Assembly (NCBI GenBank): GCA_020851855.1
Contig: JADZBY010000083.1
Span: 1 to 8,190, forward strand
Length of the DNA stretch: 8,190 nt
Direction: 5' to 3'
DNA from: Anaerolineae bacterium
GTDB lineage: Bacteria; Chloroflexota; Anaerolineae; Aggregatilineales; UBA2796
Shown: in pieces, positions 1-6,061 of the stretch
How the letters are laid out: each line of letters begins with the position of its first letter
Position numbering within the stretch: the first letter of the stretch is position 1
Position numbers and translations under genes: made by a program
The notes under the pieces: model-generated
Databases searched by the model: none
What the model saw: the letters and a program-made list of their open reading frames with translations, nothing else
Told to the model about the DNA's origin: nothing

Positions 1-902
1 ACCTGCCGTTCCGCTGGTTCGCCTACAACGACACCGAAGGCCCGGAACCGGCTATCCAGCAGGCATGTCGCGCCCTGAATCTGGCCGGGAACGGCAAGCG
101 CTTGGGCGTCGAAGGGCTGACCATGCGCGTGCTGGAAGGCCAGCTCTTGCAGCGTTACGCGCCGGGCGCGGTCGTGGAGCACGCCGAAGAAGCCCTGATG
201 CCCTTGCGTCTGCACAAGACGCCCGACGAGATCGCCGCCATGCGTCGCGCCATCGCCGCCACCGAACAGGCGCTTGAAGAGACGGCGGCGGAAGTGCGGC
301 CCGGCATGACCGAGCGGCAGGTCAGCGTCATGCTGCTCAAGGCGCTTCAGGCGGCGGGCGGCGGCGAGGACGCTTTCGCGCCCATTGTGGTCAGCGGGCC
401 GGTCAGCGCCGAGCCGCACGGTACGATCTCGGACCGCGTCATCGGCAAGGGCGACTTGCTGCTCTTCGACTTCGGCACACGGGTAGACGGCTATTGCTCG
501 GACCTGACGCGCACCTTTGCCGTCGGCGCGCCAGACCCGAAGCTGGCGCACGTCTACGAGGTGGTGTTGGCCGCCAACGAGGCCGCCATCCGCGCCGCCA
601 GACCCGGCGTCCCGGCGCAGGATGTAGACCGCGCGGCGCGCGCCGTGATCAGCGAGGCGGGCTATGGGGAGTATTTCCTGCACCGCACCGGCCACGGCCT
701 GGGCATCGACATCCACGAGCCGCCCTACATCCGCGAGGGCAACCCACAACGCCTGGAGCCGGGCATGGTCTTCACCATCGAGCCGGGCATTTACCTGCCG
801 GGCCTGGGCGGCGTGCGCATCGAAGATGACGTGCTGGTCACCGAAGACGGCGTCGAGGTGCTGACCAGCTTCCCGAAAGCGTTGCGTATTCTCGGAGAGT
901 GA
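1..902 (+). CDS. Xaa-Pro peptidase, M24 family (5' partial)
   Basis: C-terminal 299 residues of a metallopeptidase that cleaves the bond before or after proline in peptides (prolidase or aminopeptidase P type). The reading frame is open to the left edge (first full codon at base 3), so the start and most of the N-terminal creatinase-like domain lie outside. The pita-bread catalytic domain is complete. Its five metal ligands are all recognisable: Asp of LLFDFG (codon 468-470), Asp of GYCSDLTRTF, His of HRTGHGLG (693-695), Glu of TIEPGIY (780-782) and Glu of GVRIEDD (822-824). No signal peptide can be judged. The gene ends 4 bp before proA, so the two are probably co-transcribed, joining proline salvage from peptides with proline synthesis. 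Which subtype it is (PepQ-like dipeptidase or PepP-like aminopeptidase) cannot be decided from this part. Confidence 0.93.
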   Translation, partial: LPFRWFAYNDTEGPEPAIQQACRALNLAGNGKRLGVEGLTMRVLEGQLLQRYAPGAVVEHAEEALMPLRLHKTPDEIAAMRRAIAATEQALEETAAEVRPGMTERQVSVMLLKALQAAGGGEDAFAPIVVSGPVSAEPHGTISDRVIGKGDLLLFDFGTRVDGYCSDLTRTFAVGAPDPKLAHVYEVVLAANEAAIRAARPGVPAQDVDRAARAVISEAGYGEYFLHRTGHGLGIDIHEPPYIREGNPQRLEPGMVFTIEPGIYLPGLGGVRIEDDVLVTEDGVEVLTSFPKALRILGE

Positions 903-906
903 CCGT

Positions 907-2196
907 ATGACCCTCGACACGGCCCAGACACGGCTCGACCTGCGGCAGATGGGCAAGACGGCGCGCGCCGCCAGCCGCGCCCTTGCCCGCGCTGCCACGG
1001 CGCAGAAAGACGCGGCCATCCTCGCCGTTGCCGACGCGCTTGAGGCGCACGCCGATACGATCCTCGCCGCCAACGCGCTGGACATGGACGACGCGCGCGC
1101 CGCCGGGCTGAGCGCCGCCATGCTCGACCGGCTCTCGCTGGCCAAACGGCTGCCGGGCATCGCCGCCGATACGCGCAGTGTCGCGGCTTTGCCCGATCCG
1201 GTGGGCGAGGTGTTCGATGCGGCAGTCTTGCCGAACGGCCTGCATGTCGAAAAGCGCCGCACGCCGCTCGGCGTCCTGGGCGTGATCTACGAGGCGCGGC
1301 CCAACGTCACCGTGGATGTGAGCGTGTTGGCCATCAAATCCGGCAACGCCGCCATCCTGCGCGGCGGCTCGGAGACGCTGCGCAGCAACGTAGCGCTGGT
1401 GGGCGTGATCCGCGATGCGCTGGCCGCCTCGGGTTTTCCGCCGGACGTGGTGCAGCTCATCACCGACCGGGATCGGCGCTACGTGGGCGAGTTACTGCGC
1501 CTGCACGAGTACGTCGACCTGATCATCCCACGCGGCGGCCAGAGTCTGCACCAGTTTTGCCGCGAAAACAGCGCTATCCCGGTCATCACGGGTGGAATCG
1601 GCATCTGCCATCTCTACGTGGACGAGAGCGCCGACCTGTCGCCCGCGCTGGACGTGATCTTCAACGCAAAAACGCAGCGCCCAACGGTATGCAATGCCCT
1701 CGATACGGTGCTCGTCCATCCGCGTGTGGCGGGCGACTTCATCCCGCGCCTGATCGACCATCTCGGCAGGGCGGGCGTCGCGTTCCGGCTCGATCCGCTG
1801 GCCTGGGACGTCTTGCGCGGGCGCGATGTGGCCGGAGCCGACGTGCAGCCTGCCGGGCCGGATGATTTTGATACCGAGTGGCTGAGTCTGGTGCTTGGTG
1901 TCCGCGTCGTGAGTGGGCTGGACGAGGCGCTGGAGCACATCGCCGCGCACAGCACCGGCCACAGCGACGGCATTCTGACCCGCGACGAGGCCAACGCGGC
2001 GCGCTTTGTGGACGAGGTCGACTCGGCGGCGGTGTACGTAAACGCCTCGACACGCTTCACCGACGGTGGGGCGCTTGGCCTGGGCGCGGAGATCGCCATC
2101 AGCACGCAGAAATTGCACGCGCGCGGCCCGATGGCGCTGCGCGAGCTGACCACGTACAAATGGGTGGTGCGCGGCGAGAACCATGTGAGGGCGTGA
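907..2196 (+). CDS. proA: Gamma-glutamyl phosphate reductase (glutamate-5-semialdehyde dehydrogenase)
   Basis: Cytoplasmic enzyme of the second step of proline biosynthesis: NADPH-dependent reduction of gamma-glutamyl phosphate to glutamate-5-semialdehyde, which cyclises to pyrroline-5-carboxylate. The 429 residues match the usual family length of about 415-430. It belongs to the aldehyde dehydrogenase superfamily. Visible landmarks are the nucleotide-binding region around GVIYEARPNVTVDV (about 125-138), LRGGSE (151-156), the catalytic cysteine C262 in QRPTVCNALDT, and a full match to the ProA signature at 335-356 (Val, five residues, then ALEHIAAHSTGHSDGI). The ATG follows the upstream stop by 4 bp and has a good ribosome site, GGAGAG at 894-899, inside the end of the peptidase gene, which supports translation from a shared mRNA. 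proB, the partner kinase gene, is not in the window. No frameshift or missing key residue is seen. Confidence 0.97.
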   Translation: MTLDTAQTRLDLRQMGKTARAASRALARAATAQKDAAILAVADALEAHADTILAANALDMDDARAAGLSAAMLDRLSLAKRLPGIAADTRSVAALPDPVGEVFDAAVLPNGLHVEKRRTPLGVLGVIYEARPNVTVDVSVLAIKSGNAAILRGGSETLRSNVALVGVIRDALAASGFPPDVVQLITDRDRRYVGELLRLHEYVDLIIPRGGQSLHQFCRENSAIPVITGGIGICHLYVDESADLSPALDVIFNAKTQRPTVCNALDTVLVHPRVAGDFIPRLIDHLGRAGVAFRLDPLAWDVLRGRDVAGADVQPAGPDDFDTEWLSLVLGVRVVSGLDEALEHIAAHSTGHSDGILTRDEANAARFVDEVDSAAVYVNASTRFTDGGALGLGAEIAISTQKLHARGPMALRELTTYKWVVRGENHVRA

Positions 2197-2199
2197 GCC

Positions 2200-2414
2200 G
2201 AACCCTCACCCCCCGCCCCTCTCCCTCATGGAGAGGGAAGAGAATCCGAGGCTGTATCGCGGCCTTCTCCCCTCTCGCCCGCTGGGAGAGGGCGTGGGAC
2301 GAACCCTCACCCCCCGCCTCTCTCCCTCATGGAGAGGGGAGAGAATCCGAGGCTGTATCGCGCTTTACTCCCCTCTCGCACTGAGGGAGAGAGGGGTTGG
2401 GGGAGTGAGGGTTT
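2200..2414. repeat. Two tandem copies of a 101-bp hairpin-rich intergenic repeat
   Basis: Two units lie head to tail. Unit 1 begins at 2200 and unit 2 at 2301, both with GAACCCTCAC; the marker GAATCCGAGGCTGTATCGC recurs at 2242 and 2343, again exactly 101 bp apart. Each unit holds two short inverted repeats: CCCTCTCC/GGAGAGGG (2217-2224 with 2230-2237) and CCCTCTC/GAGAGGG (2270-2276 with 2286-2292) in unit 1. Unit 2 has the counterpart of the first near 2318-2338 and CCCCTCTC/GAGAGGGG (2370-2377 with 2389-2396). The whole block has inverted ends (AACCCTCAC at 2201-2209, GTGAGGGTT at 2405-2413), like a small non-coding mobile element. It fills almost the whole gap between the convergent proA and aquaporin genes and could serve as a two-way transcription stop, though no T-run follows the hairpins. 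No target-site duplication was recognised. Similar CCCTCACC/CTCTCCC hairpin repeats are dispersed in several bacterial phyla. Confidence 0.85.
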
Positions 2415-2417
2415 TCT

Positions 2418-3110
2418 CTACCGCCCCGGCTCGCCTGCGCCGCGCGTCGGGGTGAAGACGTAGCCGTGCAGCAAGCCGGCTGCCACAGCGCCCGCGGCCA
2501 TGCCGATCAGGTAGGCGGGCAGGCTGTCCGTGACGCCACTCACCAGCGCCGGGCCGAGCGTGCGCGCCGGATTGAGGGAGCCGCCCGTCAACGGCCCGCC
2601 CAGCAGGATCGCCGCCGCGAGCGTCAGCCCGATGGCCAGCCCGGCGATGTTGCCCGTCTTGGCGTACACCGCGTTCTGATACACCGCGCTGACCAGAAAC
2701 GCCGTCAGCAGCCCTTCGATGACAATGACCATGCCATCGGTGATGCCCAGCGCGGGCACAGTCTGGCCGATGAAGCCCGGATCGGGAAAGATGACGCGCA
2801 CCATCGCCGCCCCGGCGATGCCGCCCGCGAACTGCACGATCCAATAGGCCACCGCCCGCACCACGTCGATCTTGCCGCCGACGAGCAGCCCCAATGTCAC
2901 CGCCGGATTGACGTGCGCCCCGGAGATATGCCCGAACGTGGTGATGATCGTGATCAGGATCAGCCCGTGCGCCAGCGCCACGAGGAGCAGGCTGGCCGAC
3001 GCATCGCCCGTCTGCGCCAGCCCGGTGGCCGCGCCCGCCCCGACGAAGATGAGCATGAATGTCCCGATGAACTCGGCCAGCCCATCCCGCAGCAGTCCAC
3101 TGTTCTTCAT
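2418..3110 (-). CDS. Aquaporin (MIP family) with TIP2-like selectivity filter
   Basis: Integral membrane channel of 230 residues with six membrane helices, the usual length for a bacterial aquaporin. Both half-helix motifs are intact: NPA at 68-70 (HISGAHVNPAVT) and NPA at 180-182 (GGSLNPARTLGPAL). Lined up by eye with E. coli AqpZ, the four filter positions are H48 (helix 2), I168 (helix 5), G177 and R183 (loop E). AqpZ has Phe, His, Thr and Arg there. His-Ile-Gly-Arg is the filter of plant TIP2 channels, which pass ammonia as well as water, so a small uncharged solute such as ammonia is an inferred cargo. The loop C histidine of TIP2;1 is not evident. I chose the ATG at 3110 because a strong AGGGGGG ribosome site lies just upstream and the extra N-terminal residues of the longer frame do not resemble the family. 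An intrinsic terminator separates it from the upstream foldase gene. Confidence 0.93.
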   Translation of the reverse strand: MKNSGLLRDGLAEFIGTFMLIFVGAGAATGLAQTGDASASLLLVALAHGLILITIITTFGHISGAHVNPAVTLGLLVGGKIDVVRAVAYWIVQFAGGIAGAAMVRVIFPDPGFIGQTVPALGITDGMVIVIEGLLTAFLVSAVYQNAVYAKTGNIAGLAIGLTLAAAILLGGPLTGGSLNPARTLGPALVSGVTDSLPAYLIGMAAGAVAAGLLHGYVFTPTRGAGEPGR

Positions 3111-3146
3111 GAATAGCCCCCCTCTGATGTACCTGCGAACAGCGCC

Positions 3147-3182
3147 AAAAAGACACCCGGTCCTCTGTAGAAGGCCGGGTGT
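3147..3182 (-). terminator. Intrinsic terminator after the foldase gene
   Basis: On the minus strand an 8-bp stem ACACCCGG/CCGGGTGT (3182-3175 with 3160-3153) is followed after one C by TTTTT (3151-3147). Stem plus T-run is the classic Rho-independent form. It lies 71 bp past the stop of the peptidyl-prolyl isomerase gene and 37 bp before the aquaporin start, so it should end the ribosomal/foldase transcript. Confidence 0.85.
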
Positions 3183-3197
3183 ACAGGGACATGAGAG

Positions 3198-3206
3198 TTT
3201 ATACCA
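3198..3206 (-). promoter_or_regulatory. Candidate extended -10 promoter for the aquaporin gene
   Basis: The minus strand reads TGGTATAAA (3206-3198), an extended -10 element (TGN followed by TATAAA). The matching -35 position (AAGTGC, about 3226-3221) is weak, which is usual for extended -10 promoters. If real, transcription would start near 3191 and the leader would contain the terminator hairpin at 3182-3147. The call rests on sequence match alone. Confidence 0.3.
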
Positions 3207-3253
3207 TACCAGCGCGCGGAGCACTTGCCCGGCGCGCCGGTCGATCACGCGGC

Positions 3254-4543
3254 TCAGCCGAGGCCGAGGTCGGCCAGCGTCGGCTCTTCGGGCACGAAGT
3301 CCCGCCAGGCGCTGAACGTCTGGGCGTTCAGGCGCTCGCGCTCGCTCTCCAGCCAGTCGCTGAAGACCTGCTGCTGGACCTGCTGCGCCTGCGAGTCGGT
3401 CAGTGGGCGCATGGCGCGCTCTTCGACCTGGATGATATGGAAGCCGAAGTTCTCGCCGTTGGCCGTGGTGTCGATGGGGCCGAGAATCTGGCCCGGCTCG
3501 GCGTTCCAGATCGCCTCTTCGAACTCCGGCACGTACACGCCCTTGCCCTGCCAGCCCAGTTCGCCGCCCTGGTCTTTGCTGCCCTGGTCGGTCGAATTGG
3601 CGCGGGCCAGCGCCGCGAACGGCTCGCCCTGTTGCAGCGCCGCCAGAATCTCCTGGGCCTCGTCACTCGACTTCACCAGGATATGGCGGGCCTTGATCTG
3701 CTCCTGCTCGGTGGGCGGATCGCCGGCCACCGCGCGCAGCACCTTCTCGCGCAGCGCCTCTTCGGCGAACACGGCGCGAATCTCCGCCTCGCCGTAGCCG
3801 GTCAGGCGCGCCGCCTCATCGATATAGTCGCGGCGGTTCTGCACGAAGTTCTCGTACTGCTCGGTCGGGCCGGGCGTCGCCGTCGGCACACCGGTCGGGA
3901 CCGGAGTCGACGTGGCCGGGATAGGCGTCGTCGTCTCGCTCGGCTCGGTGGTCTGTGTGGCCGTGGGCGAGGGCGTCGCCGACACCAGCGGCGTCAGCGT
4001 CAGGGACGGTGTGCGCGTCGGCGTTTCGGTCATCGGCGTGGGCTGGAAGCCGAACAGATCGTAGACGTACTTGTCGATCTCGTCGTCGTTGACTGTGATC
4101 CCGTTGTCCGCCGCGTACTGCTTGATGACCAGGCCGTCAACCATGTCATTTAGCACCTGCTGGCCCATCAGGGACGGGATTTGCAGGTTCTGGTAGCTGG
4201 CGTAGAAGGGGCTGGTCTGGTCCTGCAAAAGCTGCGGCGCAAATTGCGCCACGGCGGCGACCTGAAGCCCGGTGCGCCAGCGCTCAAAACGCACGCGCCG
4301 CTCGAAGTCCCGCGCCGAAATGCTCGCGCTCCCCACGCTGGCCACCGACTGGCTGGGACGAATCACGTTGTCCACCAGCACCGCCGCCAGCAGCAGCACC
4401 ACGACCGCGCCGGCGATGATCAGCGCGCTGGTCAGGATAATGCGGTTGGCGCGCTGCTCGCGCTCCGCACGGGAGAGGTATTTCCGGTCCGCGACACGCT
4501 TCGATTGCGCCGGCAGCCCGGTGGTCTTATCTCTTTTGGACAT
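3254..4543 (-). CDS. Membrane-anchored peptidyl-prolyl isomerase, SurA/PrsA-like parvulin
   Basis: Predicted extracytoplasmic protein-folding factor of 429 residues. Order of parts: a basic cytoplasmic N-terminus (1-34), one membrane helix (about 35-58, IILTSALIIAGAVVVLLLAA), a SurA/PrsA-type N-terminal chaperone region (about 65-165, ending VNDDEIDKYVYDLFG), a Thr/Pro-rich low-complexity stretch (about 168-228), more helical chaperone sequence (229-275), the parvulin domain (about 284-375, starting IKARHILVK, with GGELGW and FGFHIIQVEER), and a helical C-terminus. With the positively charged end inside, the catalytic part would face outward. No lipobox cysteine is present, so it is not a PrsA-type lipoprotein. 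The ATG has AGGAAG about 11 bp upstream, a rather long spacing. It follows rpsR by 80 bp on the same strand and is followed by an intrinsic terminator, so it is probably the last gene of the rpsF operon, unless an unseen internal promoter exists. Isomerase family is secure; natural clients are unknown. Confidence 0.9.
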   Translation of the reverse strand: MSKRDKTTGLPAQSKRVADRKYLSRAEREQRANRIILTSALIIAGAVVVLLLAAVLVDNVIRPSQSVASVGSASISARDFERRVRFERWRTGLQVAAVAQFAPQLLQDQTSPFYASYQNLQIPSLMGQQVLNDMVDGLVIKQYAADNGITVNDDEIDKYVYDLFGFQPTPMTETPTRTPSLTLTPLVSATPSPTATQTTEPSETTTPIPATSTPVPTGVPTATPGPTEQYENFVQNRRDYIDEAARLTGYGEAEIRAVFAEEALREKVLRAVAGDPPTEQEQIKARHILVKSSDEAQEILAALQQGEPFAALARANSTDQGSKDQGGELGWQGKGVYVPEFEEAIWNAEPGQILGPIDTTANGENFGFHIIQVEERAMRPLTDSQAQQVQQQVFSDWLESERERLNAQTFSAWRDFVPEEPTLADLGLG

Positions 4544-4623
4544 GCCTTATCAATCTTCCTGTGCACCTGCAAGGCCCACTACGGGCGGGGCAAGCCGCCA
4601 TGCCGTGCTGTTTTCTGCGTTGC

Positions 4624-4932
4624 TCAGTCGCCCCGCGCATGTTCCGCCGTGAAGGGCAGTAGCGCCAGGTGTCGCGCCCGCTTGACGGCAACCGCCAGGC
4701 GGCGCTGGTCGCGTGCACACAGGCCCGTTTGACGCCGGGGGCGGATTCTGCCGCGCTCGGTCAGGTAACGGCGCAGCAGCTCCACATCCTTGTACAGCTC
4801 CACCGGCGTTTTGCCCAGGCGCAGGTTGTAGGACCGGCGGCGGGGACCCATCCGGCCATGCCCGGAACCACCCCCGGTTTCGGGGCTGCGCTCTTCGACC
4901 TCATCGTGCAGGTTCTGTTCATTATCGGCCAT
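4624..4932 (-). CDS. rpsR: Small ribosomal subunit protein S18 (bS18)
   Basis: Component of the 30S platform, where it binds 16S rRNA as a heterodimer with S6. The 102-residue product has the S18 core from about 45 to 93: ELYKDVELLRRYLTERG, then IRPRRQTGLCARDQRRLAVAVKRARHLALLPF. The zinc-binding CxxC of many S18 proteins is replaced by SYNLRL around 34-39, leaving a single cysteine (C72), so this is a zinc-independent (C-minus) form. An acidic and Gly-rich N-terminal extension of about 30 residues precedes the core, making it longer than the usual 75-90 residues. I chose the ATG at 4932, the only ATG near the core; its own ribosome site is weak, while a strong AAAGGAGAG lies some 40 bp further upstream (4980-4972). 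It lies 140 bp after ssb and is clearly part of the rpsF-ssb-rpsR operon. Confidence 0.95.
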   Translation of the reverse strand: MADNEQNLHDEVEERSPETGGGSGHGRMGPRRRSYNLRLGKTPVELYKDVELLRRYLTERGRIRPRRQTGLCARDQRRLAVAVKRARHLALLPFTAEHARGD

Positions 4933-4978
4933 GTTCTTCGTCGTCACGCCCGGCGTCGCGCCAGACGTGCGCTCTCCT

Positions 4979-5010
4979 TTCGTGTCGTGTCGTTCGTCTC
5001 GTTCGTTTCG
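4979..5010. repeat. Degenerate CGAAC/CGACA-type simple repeat in the ssb-rpsR gap
   Basis: The plus strand is a run of TCGT, TCGTG and TCGTT words (TTCGTGTCGTGTCGTTCGTC and on). On the transcribed minus strand this gives an A- and C-rich, probably unstructured stretch just before a strong AAAGGAGAG. The rest of the 140-bp gap holds no open frame that I can support. Confidence 0.4.
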
Positions 5011-5072
5011 ATCCGCAGGTTGTCGTCGTCTCGGTTCGGACCCGGCCACTCGCGCGCCAGCCCACATTGGGA

Positions 5073-5471
5073 TTAGAATGCGTAATCGCCGTCGTCGCCC
5101 TCATCCTGTTCCTGGGCGTAGTCAATCGGAGCGCCGCGCCGGTCGCCCAGCACGATCATCTCGTTGGCCACCAGTTCGGTGCGATAATGGCGTTTGCCCT
5201 CGTCATCTTCCCAGCCGCGCGTCTGGAGCCGCCCCTCGATGTAGACCTGCTGGTCTTTCTTCAGGTGCGACTTGCAGATCTCGGCCAGCGTGCCCCAGGC
5301 CACCACGTTGAACCACTCATGTTCTTCGCGGCGCTCGCCGTCGGCGCTGGTCCAGGTCCGGCTGGTGACAACGCTGAAGCTGGTCACCGGGCGGCCACTT
5401 GGCGTGTAGCGCATCTCCGGATCGCGGCCCAGCGTACCGATGATCATGACCTTATTCAATCCGCGAGCCAT
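5073..5471 (-). CDS. ssb: Single-stranded DNA-binding protein
   Basis: Binds and protects single-stranded DNA in replication, repair and recombination. The 132 residues comprise an OB-fold (about 1-108) with typical family blocks: LNKVMIIGTLGRDPEMRYTPSG (5-26), EEHEWFNVVAWGTLAEI (49-65), VYIEGRLQTRGWEDDEGKRHYRTEL (76-100). A short acidic tail follows, ending GDDGDYAF. Most bacterial SSB tails end in acidic residues followed by Ile-Pro-Phe; here the last three are Tyr-Ala-Phe, keeping only the terminal Phe and the acidic run. The tail is also short, with little Gly/Gln/Pro linker. AAGGAAG about 7 bp before the ATG supports the start. It sits between rpsF and rpsR, 136 bp after the first and 140 bp before the second, the standard order in many bacteria. 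Confidence 0.96.
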   Translation of the reverse strand: MARGLNKVMIIGTLGRDPEMRYTPSGRPVTSFSVVTSRTWTSADGERREEHEWFNVVAWGTLAEICKSHLKKDQQVYIEGRLQTRGWEDDEGKRHYRTELVANEMIVLGDRRGAPIDYAQEQDEGDDGDYAF

Positions 5472-5607
5472 TCCACGCTTCCTTATTTCGCTTCACACCA
5501 GTCAGGCGCTTTCCAGCAGCTCACTCCGGGCGTCGCGCTGCCGGTGACTCTTTCGCCACGCCGGGCAGCCGTGCGCTGGTACAGTCCGTCCCCTGGTTTC
5601 GTCCCGG

Positions 5608-5898
5608 TTACTTTTCGTCGGCGCGGATGAGCAGGTGGCGCAGCACCTTTTCGGCCAACCGCAGGTTACGTTCCAGTTCGGCGGCTCTGGCGGGGTTCAT
5701 TTCCAGAACGAGCGTCACGTAATAGCCTTCGGTGTACTCGGAGATGGGATACGCCAGGCGACGGCGGCCCCACTGATCGACCTTCGCCACCTTGCCGGAG
5801 CCGTCTTCGACCCAGCCGGTGACCTGGTTGAGGATGTTGCCGAACTCGGTTTCGTCAACATCGGACGCGACAATATACGTCAACTCGTAGTTGCGCAT
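5608..5898 (-). CDS. rpsF: Small ribosomal subunit protein S6 (bS6)
   Basis: 30S ribosomal protein that pairs with S18 on the platform of the small subunit. The 96-residue product has normal family length and the expected blocks: MRNYELTYIVASDVDE at the start, the strand DQWGRRRLAYPISEYTEGYYV (41-61), and a C-terminal helix ending RHLLIRADEK. There is no long acidic or glutamate tail. A longer frame runs 59 residues upstream, but that part is Pro/Arg-rich and lies across the promoter and leader, so I take the ATG at 5898, which has an AGG-containing ribosome site (ACAGGTT) about 9 bp upstream. It is the first gene of the rpsF-ssb-rpsR operon, with a recognisable promoter at 6021-6049. Confidence 0.96.
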   Translation of the reverse strand: MRNYELTYIVASDVDETEFGNILNQVTGWVEDGSGKVAKVDQWGRRRLAYPISEYTEGYYVTLVLEMNPARAAELERNLRLAEKVLRHLLIRADEK

Positions 5899-6014
5899 GT
5901 GGAGATAACCTGTTCCTTTCCACGGGTTTGCCCCCGGCGGGGACGGGCGTCCCACGGGAGCGGAAAGCCGCCTGGGCGTCGGCAATCGTCGCCGCCCGGC
6001 GTACTTGCCAAAAC
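5899..6014 (-). promoter_or_regulatory. Structured 5' leader of the rpsF operon, possible S6:S18 autoregulatory site
   Basis: About 115 nt of untranslated leader is expected between the predicted start of transcription and the rpsF ATG. On the minus strand it can form at least two hairpins: GGGCG/CGCCC enclosing a GC pair, a loop and a bulged CGA (about 5998-5975), and GGGAC-GCCC-GTCCC (5953-5940). In many bacteria the S6:S18 complex represses its own mRNA through a leader hairpin carrying a CCG element that mimics its 16S rRNA site; CCG occurs several times here. Position and structure fit, but I cannot match the consensus exactly. Confidence 0.4.
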
Positions 6015-6020
6015 GGGGGA

Positions 6021-6049
6021 AGTGTACACCCGATCCGGGGGCCTGACAA
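6021..6049 (-). promoter_or_regulatory. Sigma70-type promoter of the rpsF-ssb-rpsR operon
   Basis: On the minus strand TTGTCA (6049-6044, five of six matches to TTGACA) is separated by exactly 17 bp from TACACT (6026-6021, four of six matches to TATAAT). Expected transcription start is near 6014. It is correctly placed for rpsF and is the best promoter match in the window. Confidence 0.65.
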
Positions 6050-6061
6050 GGGGGATGGTGA

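Noticed and set aside
2228..2455. Open frames running through the 101-bp repeats on either strand.
   Set aside because: The encoded peptides simply translate the repeat units, have no recognisable domain, and overlap the end of the aquaporin gene.
3111..3248. 46-residue N-terminal extension of the aquaporin.
   Set aside because: It crosses the intrinsic terminator, does not resemble a MIP N-terminus, and the internal ATG at 3110 has a strong ribosome site.
3179..4153. A 324-residue plus-strand frame opposite the foldase gene.
   Set aside because: It is antisense to a well-supported gene, its Arg/Leu/Gly-rich product is typical of high-GC shadow frames, and it has no family motif.
4544..4623. 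Hairpin GGCGG/CCGCC in the rpsR-foldase gap as a terminator.
   Set aside because: The stem is only 5 bp and no T-run follows on the minus strand, so read-through into the foldase gene is more likely.
4922..5125. A 67-residue minus-strand frame across the ssb-rpsR gap.
   Set aside because: It overlaps the end of ssb in another frame, is built from the CGA-type simple repeat, and has no ribosome site or known motif.
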